A DNA stretch of 64,000 nucleotides from Medicago truncatula (Eukaryota; Streptophyta; Magnoliopsida; Fabales; Fabaceae). This document shows, piece by piece, positions 36,043 to 48,780 of the stretch. Every line of letters starts with the position of its first letter. Position 1 is the first letter of the stretch. A program made the position numbers and the translations under genes. The notes below the pieces were generated by a model. That model worked only from the letters and a program-made list of their open reading frames with translations, searched no databases and was not told the origin of the DNA. The DNA lies in NCBI RefSeq assembly GCF_003473485.1, contig NC_053044.1:37762091-37826090 (forward strand). The letters run 5' to 3'.

Positions 36043-36223
36043 CTATGAAGCACATAAATTTATTGGATTAGGCGTGTCTCAGTATCGAAGACGTGTCGTG
36101 TCCGACACCGACACGACACTTATAATTACACTGAAATATGTGATTTTCTCAAATTATTAGCGGTGTCAGCGTGTTCGTGTCTGTGTCATGTCCGGTGTTC
36201 GTGTCCGTATCCATGCTTCATAG
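36043..36223. mobile_element. MITE with CTATGAAGCA ends and 8-bp duplication
   Basis: A 181-bp element starting CTATGAAGCACA and ending TGCTTCATAG, full of GTGTCGGTGTC / GACACCGACAC inverted units. CTCTCTAT repeats directly outside both ends (36035-36042, 36224-36231). It resembles an abundant legume repeat with GTGTC-type interior, from memory. Confidence 0.75.
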
Positions 36224-36316
36224 CTCTCTATCCTAATCGGGCATTGATATGTTTGACTGATTATAAATGCACGCGCGAGCTAGTACATCGTGTGACTTTT
36301 TCTTACTTCAATCATA

Positions 36317-36464
36317 CTTCCTCCGGTCCTAAATGTAAGAGAAGATTCATTTTTTAGGTTCATTGAATAAATGATATATTTAGTTTATATTATAGTCCAA
36401 ATTCATTAATAATTTAATGAACCTAAAAAAAAGATTCTTCTTTTATATTTAGGACCGGAGGGAG
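36317..36464. mobile_element. Stowaway-like MITE
   Basis: CTTCCTCCGGTCCTAAATGT and ATATTTAGGACCGGAGGGAG are the terminal repeats, bounded by TA on each side. Inner arms pair AGGTTCATT with AATGAACCT. 148 bp. Confidence 0.88.
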
Positions 36465-36466
36465 TA

Positions 36467-38600
36467 TTCACTTATAAAAATAAAATAGAAAAAAAAAAAC
36501 CTTTTTCATATAACGAAAGAAAATATGTCAAAAACTTGATGTGATTTGCTCGAGTAGTCCTTTGGATTTATGTGTCAAAGAGAAGTTATGCTACATATTG
36601 ACCTCACACACAAGGTTAGATAGATAATTAATAATAGAGAAACTTTGCCCCTTAGTTTTTTCAACCGTAATTTTATTCGCTTCAAGTGATTAACACCGAA
36701 GAGGAACTTTGCCCCTCAGTTTTAGTTTGCCTAACTTCTCGAGTTGCGTGTTAGGTATAACTATTTTTGGGTTTGAGGTACACCAAGAAATACATAAATA
36801 AAAGCAAAAAGATACAAGGATAAAATTGCAAAAATAAGTTTGTTTGGATGTTAATTACAATGTATGAACATAATATTTAGTGTGGCTATTATCTATTAGC
36901 CAAACAATATGACCTACATTGCTTAACATCTATTTGGCTAATTTTCGTGGGTTTGCATAATAGCTCCCTTTGTAGCGGGATTGTGGTGCCCCACGTTCAT
37001 CTTCTGTGTCCTCTCTTTGGCATGATTTGTTTGACAATGTCCCTTTCTGCAAAGGTCCATATTATATCTTGTCTTCCCCCTCAAACTTCAAAACAATTAT
37101 TAGTGTTGAGAGCAAAGCTCGTAGGTTTCACGTCATTGTCCAATCCCATTATGTTTTTTACTCAATTTTTGGCCCTTAACGACACATATATTAAGTTGGT
37201 GGCCTAGAGAAAGAATCATTTTCCTAGCTTGATTGCCCTAGCATCGTTTATCCTTTACTCAACTAAGGAGCCTCCTCACCTGATTGATTGCTCAATCACA
37301 TATTTTTTTCGACTAATAAGATAATTATTTTTTGGTGTAAACAATTACATTCTTTAATGCATAAATAGAGTGCATGTGCATCTAACCAATTGGTTGGTGG
37401 TTTTGTAAAATTTGGTCTTAATCTCCGCTCTGATTTTAGTATTGTTAAATGTTAAAGTATGTTCCAAGTTTAGGTTTTTTTGGAGTTTTTTTTTTTTTGT
37501 TCTTTTTTGTTTGTGGGGCTTGCCCCTTTATTTAAAGAAAGTCAAATATTTATACGTTAATTTTTGCCCCTAATAAATAATCATTTTGAAAAAGAAAAAT
37601 TATATTTACTTGTTATATCATTTCGTCAGAAAATGAAGATAAAAATTCAAATTTGTTCAATTTTTTTATGAAGTTAAATTAATCAACTGAAATTGACATC
37701 AGAAATAATCGAATGTAAACGTTGAGATGAACTCAAATCTTTTTCATATAATGTTATTTATAACAATATTTTTTTGGAGTTTTTTATAACAATGTATTAG
37801 AAAATATTCAACATCGTTATTCAATGACCAATCTTTGTTGAAAAAAATCTTTTAAACACATACGATGAATTCTCTAAAGTTAAATCAAAGTTTTCTTTGT
37901 ATGTAAAAGTTATAGATCAAATTTCTAACCACCACTTATTCAAAGTGTCCGGGTTTTTTTTACAACTATTGTATCAATACAATTTACTTAGAATCTTTTT
38001 GTATATTGTAACAAAAAAAAAAAGAATCTTATCGTATTGATACCACTTATTAAAGTTGGTCTACAAAATGATACTCCCTCCATATTTTTTTAGGGGATAC
38101 TCTTCTGTATTTTATTTTATGTTAGTTTGGAGAAAATTTGTGACAAATTATAAATAATTTTATAATACTAATAAAATATTGATGTTATTTTTTTTATCAT
38201 ACCGTTTATTAATTGTTCATATGACACAATAAAAGAGAAATTGTGTAAGCCAAATGTTCAAACTTTTTTTATTTGGTTTAACCGCTATTATTGGTATTAT
38301 TATTATTTTATTAATTAATAATTTTTTGAGAGATTTTATTTATTTATTTGATGAATGAGAGATTTTTAACTATTTGTGCAATTTTTTACAAAATGTATCA
38401 TCTAAATATGGTGAAAGTAGAAGGATGAATGACATTTATAATTTTCCCTTGCATCTCTAAAGTCCAAAATAGATCGGTAAACTATTGATAGCCTCAAAAG
38501 AATGTGAAAATGAACCCAACCAATATTATAAGCATAATTCATTTTTATGTTTCTTTACCGGTCAAAGAAAACGGTTATGGCTAGAAATAATTAAATTCAA
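36467..38600. other. Intergenic DNA upstream of the methionine sulfoxide reductase gene
   Basis: No gene supported. The ORF at 36947-37207 is slightly GC-richer but has no family likeness. 38070-38430 contains a worn Stowaway-like pair (ACTCCCTCCATATTTTT and a distant complement). A probable TATA string (TCTATATAG) lies about 40 bp upstream of the 38645 ATG. Confidence 0.4.
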
Positions 38601-38644
38601 TTTCTATATAGTTAACACCTCAGCGTCACAAACTAACTACTACA

Positions 38645-39308
38645 ATGGCTACAAGTGAAGGCGGAAACGGGAACCACAACACTGCCTTTGACCCGGATTT
38701 GGATATTCCGGATAACCCGGATGACGAGTTTGCTGAGTTTGGTGCGGGTTGTTTCTGGGGTGTGGAGCTTGCTTTTCAGCGAGTTCCGGGAGTGGTGAAG
38801 ACTGAGGTCGGATATACACAGGGTCATACACCGGATCCTAATTACAAACTGGTTTGTACTGGAACTACCAATCATGTGGAAGTTGTTCGGGTTCAGTTTG
38901 ACCCGAAACTGTGTCCTTACACGAATCTATTGGATCTGTTTTGGTCACGACATGACCCCACTACCCTGAATCGTCAGGTATTCAATTATCTTAGATATTA
39001 TTAATTTGGTTTAGTTGAAAATTCAGTTTATATAATATGTGTATTGTTAGGGAGGTGATGTAGGTGCACAATATAGATCAGGAATATATTACTACAATGA
39101 AACACAGTCTCGTTTAGCCCAAGAATCAAAAGAAGCTAAACAATTGGAACATAAGGACAAGATTGTAACTGAAATTCTTCCAGCAAAGAGGTTTTATAGA
39201 GCTGAGGAATATCATCAGCAGTATTTGGAAAAGGGTGGAGGCAAAGGCCGAGGTCACGGTCAGTCTGCTCAAAAGGGCTGTAATCATCCCATAAGGTGCT
39301 ATGGATGA
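38645..39308 (+). CDS. MSRA: Peptide methionine sulfoxide reductase A, cytosolic type, 2 exons
   Basis: Exons 38645-38977 and 39051-39308 join in frame (GT-AG) into 196 residues. The catalytic motif GAGCFWG (Cys36) is followed by the family signatures [47 protein letters not shown] and [13 protein letters not shown]. The end, [11 protein letters not shown], carries the resolving cysteines of the plant enzyme. It reduces methionine-S-sulfoxide in oxidised proteins, recycling through thioredoxin. No transit peptide is seen before the domain, only a short acidic leader, so a cytosolic place is likely. The ATG lies at the expected distance from the Cys motif. It converges with the cysteine protease gene, with about 300 bp between stops. 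Confidence 0.96.
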
Positions 39309-39611
39309 TCATCTATTTTGTTTTTATATTTTGCTGGTTAAGGATTGAAAATTTTATATTTTGAATAAATGACAACGATTTATAGTCATTGTTTGCATGA
39401 ATGAGGGAAGTTACATGATAAATTGCTAACAGTTAAATCAAATTGAAACATTTATTTCTTTTTGAAATACAAGCATAACTATCCAAACCATACATTGCCA
39501 TCAAATCTAAGATTCAAATATTTAAAGTTCATAAGGTAATGATGTAATTTTCAACACATACTAGAAAACAACATCAAACATTGATGAAAGCTAAATTTTG
39601 ATGTAAAACAT

Positions 39612-41273
39612 TCAAAGCTCATCCTTGGTAGATGATAAAGGTCCTGCTGGATTTTTGGAGGAGTTTTTAACTGGGTAGGAAGCTTCCATAGCTATGCCAC
39701 AAAGTCCTTCCTTGTTAGATACATTCCTTTTCATTCTTATGTAACCTTGTTCACCCCATTCCGCTCCCCATGAGTTCCTCACAATCCAATAATTAGTTCC
39801 ATCAACTGTTGTTCCATATCCTACTATCGCTACACCGTGATTTAGCTCTTTACCACAATCGCCAGTAAATACTCCCTGTAATAGGTGTTTACAAAATTAA
39901 GATACACATTAGTTTCAAAATTGAATGCTAATAATAGCATATTTCTTCCATCTCTTTTTTTATTTTTTTTATTTTGAAGGTTTAGATTTCACTATTCTCT
40001 TGTGTTAATAGAGAGGATTCATTCTCATATTTACCTCTGAGTAAAACTGGAAATCAGATCCTCCGGCATCTATGGCTACGGATACAGGTTGGTTGGCAAC
40101 AGCTTTGAGCAAAGCATCTTCATCATTAGCCGGAACAGTCTCATGACCATCAATCGACACTGCTGGGACATTTTCCTGCAACATGAATCATTTTTGAATC
40201 TTAGGTTCCTAAAGTTGCATGTCAATTATATTAAAAAATTTCAATAGAAGTTTAGCATCGCTTACTCACTTTTGTTGCATCACATGATCCGTCATTTGCT
40301 GTGTAAGGGTAATAGCTTTCTGTTGTTATGCCACCTTTTTGCTTGATGTACTCAAAAGCATATTCCATTAGCCCACCATTGCATCCTTGATTTTCTTGAT
40401 TGTCACAATCTATAAGCTCTTGTTCAGACAAAGGCACTAGCCTATTTGTCTTTATTTGGTTGATGCCTTCAACAGCTACAACAGTTGAAAAAGCCCAGCA
40501 ACTACCTATACAAGACATTAATCACAAACAACAATGTTATAAAAAGCTATGTTGCAGAATAGTGGAAAAATATAATATATGACCTAGGTTAAGCTCAAGG
40601 AATATGATTAATAATGTCTGGTATAACTATTTGAAAATGGATTGACCTGCAGTCACAAATCATATGTATTTACGTACTCGGAAACTCATGAATTAAATGT
40701 ATAAATATTTAAAAAGTTTGCTCGTAATACAAGTCATCCGATCTTTGATCAGATGGTGTCAAACTGTTGACTGTGTAAATGCAAGGGGATGGTAAAGAAT
40801 CTAAATAGTAACTTTTTTATCTTACCACATTGGCCTTGATCCTTGACATCAGTGACAGCACCTTTCTTTCTCCAATCAACAGAAGCAGGAGCTTTGGTAA
40901 AATTCTCATACATGAATGTTCCACTTACACGTGGCGTGCCTCGGAACATTCTGTGGTGATTAACCTTTGATCCAGCATAGGTAGTCTTAAATTCATGGTT
41001 GGTCATGTCGGCAAACTTGTTAAGTTTCAACTTGTAAGGCTTATCCATTTTGTTAGTGTTGTGGACATGCATCACATTTGATTTGAACACGTTAAAGCGC
41101 TTTTGTTTCTCGTTGAGGTTCCGAGAAACCGTGTGATGACTCCTCCATCTCTCGTATAAGTCCCACAAGCTTTCGTCGGAGGACACATCTTTGTCGTGGA
41201 AATCAAAGCTCTCGGATACTACAAGAACCAAAGCAATGGACAGAACAATCAACAATAGTTTCTTAGTTGTCAT
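39612..41273 (-). CDS. KDEL-tailed papain-like cysteine endopeptidase (vignain/CEP type), 4 exons
   Basis: Exons 41273-40826, 40505-40270, 40175-40035 and 39875-39612 join in frame into 362 residues. A signal peptide ([15 protein letters not shown]) is followed by an inhibitor prodomain with a complete EX3RX3FX2NX3VX3N motif (55-74). The mature enzyme starts near APASVDWR (about 128). The active site is complete: Gln146, Cys152 in GSCWAF, His288 in LNHG and Asn309 in NSWG. The chain ends in KDEL, the ER-retention signal of plant CEP/vignain proteases. These are stored in ER-derived ricinosomes and released during programmed cell death and reserve mobilisation. A good TATA box lies 85 bp upstream of the ATG. 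All features are intact, so a working gene is expected. Confidence 0.97.
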
Positions 41274-41357
41274 GTTTATTTGTTTGGAAGCAATTCACTT
41301 GTTTTTAATGTATTAATTGAATGAAAGTTGGATGGAAAGGGAAAGAGCAAGGGATGG

Positions 41358-41365
41358 TTTATATA
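41358..41365 (-). promoter_or_regulatory. TATA box of the cysteine endopeptidase gene
   Basis: Minus-strand TATATAAA in the context CCTCTATATAAACC, about 85 bp upstream of the ATG at 41273. Confidence 0.7.
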
Positions 41366-44081
41366 GAGGATTGGAGAATGGAAACACTAAAAAATATGAG
41401 GAAGGTAAAGGTTTCTTAAGGGGATGAACAATGCACAATGATGGAGATGATAAAATAGGATAAGTTTGTGTTGTTCAAGTATGGAAGCAAAGGATTCAAT
41501 GAGTGGAAATGGAAATTTGAGAGATTTATATTTTGTATTTTAATGTGAGTTGATAAGTGATAACTGTGTCATTTTGTTTCTGTGGCATGCTTTCTGTTAT
41601 TGTATGCTTCAAGAATCATCTTTCTTTTGCATGCTTATTACGCTATTGCATTAAGGAGTAACATGGTGAAGGGGTGGTGAATGTGAAATGTGGTTGCGTT
41701 CAGTTTTGAGCCACTTTGTGCTGCAAATAATGTAGTGGAACTGTTGTTTTTATCTATACTATAACAAAGACACAAAATTGAAAGTGGTGTGGCACCACGC
41801 ACAAAAAGTGCATCAAATCTATTTTCTTTTTTTAATATTGAAACTTATCATTCCATGTTTAGATAGAAGTTTATGAGGTAAGAGTTTTTGTCTTCAAGTA
41901 TAAGTTTAATTTTTTTCAGTTACAAAATATAAGTTTAATTAGAAGTAAGCAAAAGTAGTTTTTGCGTTTGATTAAAAAATAAATTACGGAAAGTTTTTGC
42001 GTTAAATATGACACAAGTGGTAGATGTTTGGATTTCTTAACTACTTGTGGGAGTTTGGTCGGTGTGTATGAAAAATCTTATGTTGGAAGAAATAAGTTCA
42101 TTAATGAATATCAGTTATCTCATAAATTAGTCTTCACAGTTACGGGCATGATATAATGTTTTGATTAAATGTATACTAAATTTTGAATGGAACTGTTTTT
42201 AGAGGAAAAAAAACTCATACACAAGATAATTTATTTTGAATTCAATATGTAATTGATTTTAGAAAATCATCCAAACAACGTTTTTGGTGATAATAACCGA
42301 TAAGGGTAAACTGATCTCACTTATTGAACATTTAATTTTGGCTTATGTAAAACATACGACACATTTACTAGTTTATTACCTTATGTACATACACCCCTTA
42401 TGTTTTTCCAAACTTAATTCAATCTACATAAATGTGTTTTTTCAGAAATAATTGTATTAATTGAGCAGAACAGAAGTGGGTGAGCTATATAATTTGAGTT
42501 GGCAAAGCCGCAAAGGCCTAGAATTTGCTAACATATTGTTTCTCAATTTGGCAAGGAAAGATGCCATTTATTATTATTATTCAGTAGCTATTATTTGACT
42601 CTAGAGTCCAACGTGACGTTCTTGCTTGTTTTAAAGGATTTCCATGGCGTAATGTTTTGGGTACCATCCATTAATTATTATTATTATTTAAAAAAAAAAA
42701 ATTGTTTCTTGTTGCCTTTTGGCTGAAGTATTGTCATTCTATCTCTTATGTTTTCATGAGAACAATGAGTTACGTTGCGTACCTTCCTTGCATTCTTATG
42801 AATCACCAATTAATAGGTCGAATCAGGATATTACAAAATAATCTAAAAATTTAAAACTGTAAATTTTATACTTAAATAATGAATGATCAATTGCTAAAAT
42901 TATGAACAAAAACAAATGTATATGTGATTATTCATTTGATTACATCTTATAAGCTTTCTTGAAGGAAAAAAATCAGGCGTTTTCAAAAACATTTTCTTCG
43001 AATCTTCCTAATTTCCTTACAAGATATTTCAAGTTATCTGTCTCACATGTTACATCTGAAGATAGGTCATTCAAAAACAGGAAGGGGATAAATTAGTCTT
43101 CACATGGACCTTCATGAATTTTGACTGTACAAAATCGATGATATGGCAGGGAGTAAGTCGAAATTTGCTCAAATTAACAGGGGAGAAAACCGGAAATGAC
43201 TTATATTACAGGTGGGTAAAACACTATTAACCCTAACCTTTGTCAGTAAGCCACGTCAATAGCCCCCAAAAAGAAAAGCTAGTAATGTTTGTTTGCTCAG
43301 AAACCTATTTCAGAGACCTCACAAAGCACTAGGGTTTGAACATTGAAGGCAGATTTATTAGATGCAATGGAGATAAAAATCACACTTAAAGTTTTGTCTA
43401 AATGCAACAACATTAGGAATTTTGGAATTTAAAGAATTTCAAATCTGTCACAGAACATAGAGAGAAAAGAGAGGAAAATTGAATGGTTTTGTCAAGATAT
43501 TATGATGGAACTTGATTGAGAGAAATAACCAATGTTCATCTTTTTTTGTGTATTTTCATCCATCACCCATGTGGATTGACAATAAATTTCACATTTTGGT
43601 GAGAACTAATTTCCATATTCCCCCCATGCTCACTTAACAATATTTTACTTAAGGATAAAACGAAGAAGAGTTAACAATGCAATTACAAAAGATATTTGCA
43701 CATAGCATGTGTGGTGATGTATGCAGAAGAGAAGTTACAATAAAACAAAGGACTAATCCAATGACACAGGAAGAGTAAAAGTAAAAGATAATCCAATGTA
43801 TTAATCCTCATCCATTTTTACATTAATTACAGTATGAGACTTGATTTAACAAATTTTTCCATTTAGAGACTAGTGGATCATAAACTTTTCATTGCAGTTG
43901 ATTTACTAGAGGGTAGCAGTAGCACAACTGTTTTTCTGTTAAAAATGAATATCTAAATTGGTCCTAATTTAAAGTGTAACTATTTACTGAAGTAAATCAT
44001 TCATTAAATCTGAACCTGAGCAAATGAGCATCACCGTACTTTCTCCAAACCAGCTAGTATATTCAAAGAAAAAGAGCTTCC
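41366..44081. other. 2.7-kb intergenic DNA between the protease promoter and the ATG16 3' end
   Basis: No ORF with a domain, no tRNA and no clear transposon borders were found. The part next to 41366 should hold the upstream regulatory DNA of the minus-strand protease. 43300-44081 should include the 3' UTR of ATG16. Confidence 0.4.
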
Positions 44082-46588
44082 TTAGGTCCAGATACAAACA
44101 ACTCCATTCTTGTCAGCTGAAGCTAAGGGTCTTCCGAGGCCACTCCATGTACAACAAAGGATAGAAGAAGTATGTTCCTTCAGAGTACCGACTATATCAG
44201 CTTTAGATGCTGACCAAACATAGACAGATCCATCTGATGATCCGGCAGCAACATTTTTATCATCCGGGCTAATACACGAGCGACTCCAATTGGAGGCCAC
44301 TCTATTTCCGGCGGCTTTCAGTGTGCCACTAACTTCTAGAGATCGCATGTCAAACAAATTGTGCAAATTGTCCCTTCCACTGGTTAGTACAACATTTCCA
44401 TTTCGAGAAAGAGATATTGATGTGACAGCAAGTGAGTGTGCTGCAACCTCGCTGAGTAGTTTTCCGCTTTTAATATCCCATAGTCGAAGATTTCCGTCAA
44501 CATGTCCAGAAAGTATGGTCTGTCCATCCGTGCTGAAGGAAAGAGCATTGCAGTTGCTGTGGAAAATGATTGTGTTAATGCAATAGCCTTTAAGCAAGTC
44601 CCAAACTTTTATAGTGCCGTCGTAAGCTGAACTGACGACGTGACGGCTGGAAACCTTGCTGACGTCAACGGCACAGACTTTATCCGTGTGGCCAGTAAGG
44701 GTATGATGGACACGACCCAAGTTGAGATCCCATGCATACAAGTTGTTTGAGCTGCTAGCAGCAATAACAGATCTATTATCGTTGGTGATTGCGAGATCTA
44801 ATACAGAGCCAAGGCAGCCATGAAGATTGGAAATTAAGGATCCTGAATCGGTATCCCACACTTTAACTGCTCGATCCTGTCCCCCGGTTATCAATTTATT
44901 AGAATTACACTCAAACAATATGGCAGCACAACCACCTTCGTGTGCTTGGAGCCTGTGTTTACATGTGGATGGGACAATTGACTGCAAAATGACATCGGCG
45001 TATTCTTCACCTTGGCGAACTATGCCATCTATCTGCTGTCTTGCAAGTTTTTCTAAACCACTGGCCTTTAGCTGCTTGATCATGTCATCATACAGTTGGT
45101 TTGCCTAAATTGATGGGAAATATATTAGTTAAAGCAGACCAATGAAACATTGAGAATCCATGCAGCTAATTATTAGATTTAAAAATATCAGTGTAATTTG
45201 TGAGGGTGCTACATGTAAAAAAAACTTGGATTACTTTGCAACAGTCACAAGATCATTTGACTCTGCATACAATCCAAATTTCACGCAATCAGAAAACAAG
45301 CTCGAAACTTGATGCAGTAGTGGTAGTAAAATGTAGCATAGTCAGGTAACTGACATCTACACCGAAGACGGTGACACCAATAGCAGATAGGAAGCAAGTG
45401 AACTAACTAAATTGTAATCTTATTATTAGCTGCTTTAACTTCATTACATGCCCTAGCCTAATTCATTCTCATATATTAAGTTTGTACAAATGACTGCTTT
45501 ATTTCAAATGTTCATATGGTGAATGTACATATATTATACCTCATTTAGTTGTTCAGCATTCTTCATTTTTTCTAACATCATGCGATCCACCAATGTCTTA
45601 TGTTCAATTTCAGCACTCTTGGCTCTAATAGTCATTTCCTCCAATTGTGTTTTAAGCTCTGTATTCTCACTTAGAATGATTTCATGAGCATTAATTTTGT
45701 CTTCTAAGTCCTTTTTCATTTGCTTGCACTCATCCCTGTAAATTTCAAGTCCCTCTATAAGTAAAATGCAGTAACTTCAAAGAAATAAAGGCACCTAACT
45801 TTTGGAATTAAAAACATAAAAAGGAAAATAAGCAACCTCATTGAAGTCAACTCTTTTTGCAAATCATCAACTGCAGTTTCTTTCTCTTGAATCACAGATT
45901 TCAAAGTTCTAGATTCAGCTATTTCCACAACAAGCTGCTCAGATACTCGGGATTGAGCTTTGTAGCATTGCTGAAGTTCCATTTCCAGACTCTCTGCTTT
46001 CTCTTTCCATTCAGAGGCCTATAATGACACAAATACAACATTTAACTCGGTAAAAGCATTCCAATATTTAGATACAGATTGTGATCCAAGTAACAACAAT
46101 AACACTGACAATAAGCAGCATCCGCAACTATTAATACACTTGCCAATTTTTTGTTTCCAAGAACAGTATACCCTTATCTGGGCTTGAACCGAGTACCTCA
46201 CGATTGGAGTATAAATATCCAACCAAGAGATCTCACATGAGCGGTTATACGCTTACCAATTTGCAATAAGAAACATGTAACAACGACAATTAGGCTATGT
46301 TTTGATAAACGGCTCAATTAAGTGACTATAGCATAAGCGCTTATGGTATCAGTGCTCAAGTATAAGCTATTTCTATAACAAAATATAAAATAAAGTCAAA
46401 TTTTGATCAATTTCAAAAAAAAAAAAAAAAAACTCTAAAACAAAGCACATAAAAGATACCTGAGAAACAATAGGTCTAGAAAGAGCAGCAAAAGCAGCAG
46501 CATGAGCTCCTTCTTCGTTCAAATGCCGCTTTCTCAGAGCCCTGAAAGCATGCTTGATAGCTTGATTTGCAATTTCTTCCTTCGCCAT
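44082..46588 (-). CDS. ATG16: Autophagy-related protein 16 (coiled coil plus WD40), 4 exons
   Basis: Exons 46588-46460, 46018-45837, 45735-45540 and 45104-44082 join in frame into 509 residues, the usual plant ATG16 length. The N-terminal helix (KHAFRALRKRHLNEEGAHAA) is the ATG5-binding region. Residues about 45-175 form the dimerising coiled coil (KAESLEMELQQCYKAQS onward). About 220-509 hold seven WD40 repeats ending in KVWD, AWD, KVWD, RLWD, NLFD, YVWS and CIWT. ATG16 binds ATG5-ATG12 and directs ATG8 lipidation on growing autophagosomes. An in-frame ATG three codons upstream (46597) is possible. I chose the second because plant homologues start close to the EEIA motif. A SINE sits inverted in intron 1. 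The four exons include one very large WD40 exon. Confidence 0.96.
46150..46251 (-). mobile_element. tRNA-derived SINE (family 1) in ATG16 intron 1
   Basis: Read on the minus strand it contains GAGATCTCTTGGTTGGATAT and the B-box-like GGTTCAAGCCC, matching the SINE at 10351-10450. CTTGCCAATTT (46139-46149) and CTTACCAATTT (46252-46262) are an 11-bp target duplication with one mismatch. It lies in the sense direction of ATG16 transcription. Confidence 0.75.
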
Positions 46589-46599
46589 GCAACACAAAC

Positions 46600-48700
46600 C
46601 AATCCAATCACCAAACCGCCAAATTCACCTGTTTGATTGCCAAGAAAATGAAAATCAAAGGGTGCCCAGAATTTTAACAGCGTTAAAGATTGAAACTTTG
46701 AATAAAAAATTGACCTTTATGACAGTTTGGAATTTTGGTATTTGCTGTTAATGATTCTTCATGCTTTGACCAAAACGATAATTACCACAATTTACATAAG
46801 ATGAGGAAGTGGAATTCAGTATGAAACTTTAGGATCTGTAAGCTTTAAAGAAATGTTAGAATTTGCATTAACTTCAATTTCACGTCAGTGACATTTCCAA
46901 ACTCCGATGAATGAAAGCTTAACTGTATTTTTGGCCTTCACATGTTTTTTTTTTTTTTTAACAATTTTACCGTTATATTTTTTCATTTGTGATTTGTTGC
47001 TCCTTTTCCCCATTTTCTCTAAAATTTTGGTATGGGACATTATTTGTTCCATTTTGGTTAGTCCAGTTAGTTTGAGACCTTAAAATGTGTCTCTTTTATC
47101 AATTTCGTTGAGATAGTTTGATTTCTTCAAACAAAAAAATATATCAAAAATCAATTTAGATGCTAACAAAATTCTTTATTAAAGTTTTGAAGTTGAGATA
47201 TTTAGACGTTTTAAATGTTTAATTATAAAAAAATCACCCTGACAAAAGTTGAGTGTCACGTCAAGAATTGTTTTTTTTTTTTTATGTGTAAATTTTGGAG
47301 AAATTAAGAGGGAATTACTAAATCAGAAATGGAGAAAACATAAAGGGTTAAAACTGCTATAAAAATATAGAAATTCAAAATCTTAGAATGGCAATACTTG
47401 AACGGTCAAATTATGAAAATTATATCATCAAAACTGTGTTGTTTGGTCATTTTTTTCCTCACAAGCTTATAGAATTTTTTTTACTAATTTATGGTGTTTC
47501 TTTTTAAAAGTTACTTCAAGTAACTTTTGAGCTTAAAGCTTATAATTTATAGCATGTCAATTTTGCTCTTGGTTTTGACCCTATTATCTTAATTGAAAAA
47601 TTAAATATTAATTAAAAGTATATTTTTATATCGTTTTAAATTTATTAACTAATTAAACTACTAATTTAATTAAGGCTAAAGTGTATTTTTCACCCCTTAA
47701 GTTTTGAAAAGTGCAGTTTAGCCTTTAATCAAACATTATAACTTTAGTCATTTATCTTTCTCCGCAACAGCTATCTTATTTGATATAAATTCATGTTATC
47801 AACTAACTGTTATCCGCTATTTTTTTATCAAACTGACTATATAAATTATTCACTATCAGCTAATTCATTAGCTATAATTTGATCCATTGTCATGTATGTA
47901 TATATATGTGTGTTTTTTTTTTTTATAAAAATCAATGTTATGTGCTTTGTCTGCACCCACACATAATAAAAAAGTTTATTTACTCGGGTCAAGCAGAGGT
48001 TGTTAGGGTGCATGATGTGTGAGTGTTGCAGAACCATGTAAAACCAAGTTTATATTCTGATTTTTTTATTAAGAAAAACTAATAATTTCATCTAAGATTA
48101 AGGATTCAGCACATGTTGGAATAAAAGAAAACATTGAGAACATGAATTACAAATGACAACATTAGCTAATGAATGATTTAACCATGTTAGTGTTTATTCT
48201 AAATATATACTCGATAAGAGAGTTGTAATTTGTAACAGAAAGAAAACAATAACATATGAAACATTCTAATATCGGTCCGGTGATTGAGATTCTGTAAAGC
48301 ATTTTAAGTGTAAACAATATGGATCAATGATTTTGATTAAATGCAGTCAAAGTACACCAAAGTCATTGTCGTCAGCATATTCTGATAATTGGATTAAAGA
48401 TCTAACCAATAGCCAGTCATCACACAGAAGGATTCCTTTTTAAATTTTATTCATTTATTTTTTATCACAAAATTGGAAGGTTGGTCAAACTGTAAAGATA
48501 TGAAATGAAAAGATCAAAGTCTTTGTGCATGTCAGATGAAGATTGCTGCATTAAAAGATTAACGAACTGACATTGGATTTTAGAGTCTATCATAGATAAC
48601 TGAGTTTAGTTAAAGACCATCGAAAGAAGTTTTATGTTGAAACTTACCCTTTGTAAGTTTTTGAATAATTGACTACACAACTTCGAATGCAATACTACTG
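46600..48700. other. Upstream region of ATG16 and intergenic DNA
   Basis: 46600-46950 probably holds the ATG16 leader and promoter. No distinct TATA string is evident. Around 47672 lies one arm of the miniature family seen at 24667. No coding region supported. Confidence 0.4.
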
Positions 48701-48701
48701 C

Positions 48702-48709
48702 TATAAATA
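48702..48709 (+). promoter_or_regulatory. TATA box of the candidate small gene
   Basis: TATAAATA in ACTGCTATAAATAAGTC lies 72-79 bp upstream of the ATG at 48781, the same spacing as for the F-box and protease genes in this window. Confidence 0.5.
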
Positions 48710-48764
48710 AGTCAAAGTTTTTGAGTCTTGCTTGTGTTTTTTCTTTCTTCTAATCGATCCAAGG

Positions 48765-48770
48765 ATGTGA
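48765..48770 (+). promoter_or_regulatory. Minimal start-stop upstream ORF (ATGTGA)
   Basis: ATG followed at once by TGA, ending ten bases before the ATG of the 59-codon ORF. If the predicted transcript exists, ribosomes starting here would stop immediately, an arrangement known to tune translation or mRNA stability in some plant genes. Confidence 0.4.
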
Positions 48771-48780
48771 AGAGAACATA

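Noticed and set aside
36947-37207. 86-residue ORF
   Set aside because: No recognised motif; plausible by chance in this base composition.
44290-45108. Plus-strand ORFs opposite ATG16
   Set aside because: Antisense shadows of the WD40 exon.
46586-46597. Upstream in-frame ATG of ATG16 (MCC leader)
   Set aside because: Homologues begin near the EEIA motif; the second ATG was preferred, although the first cannot be excluded.
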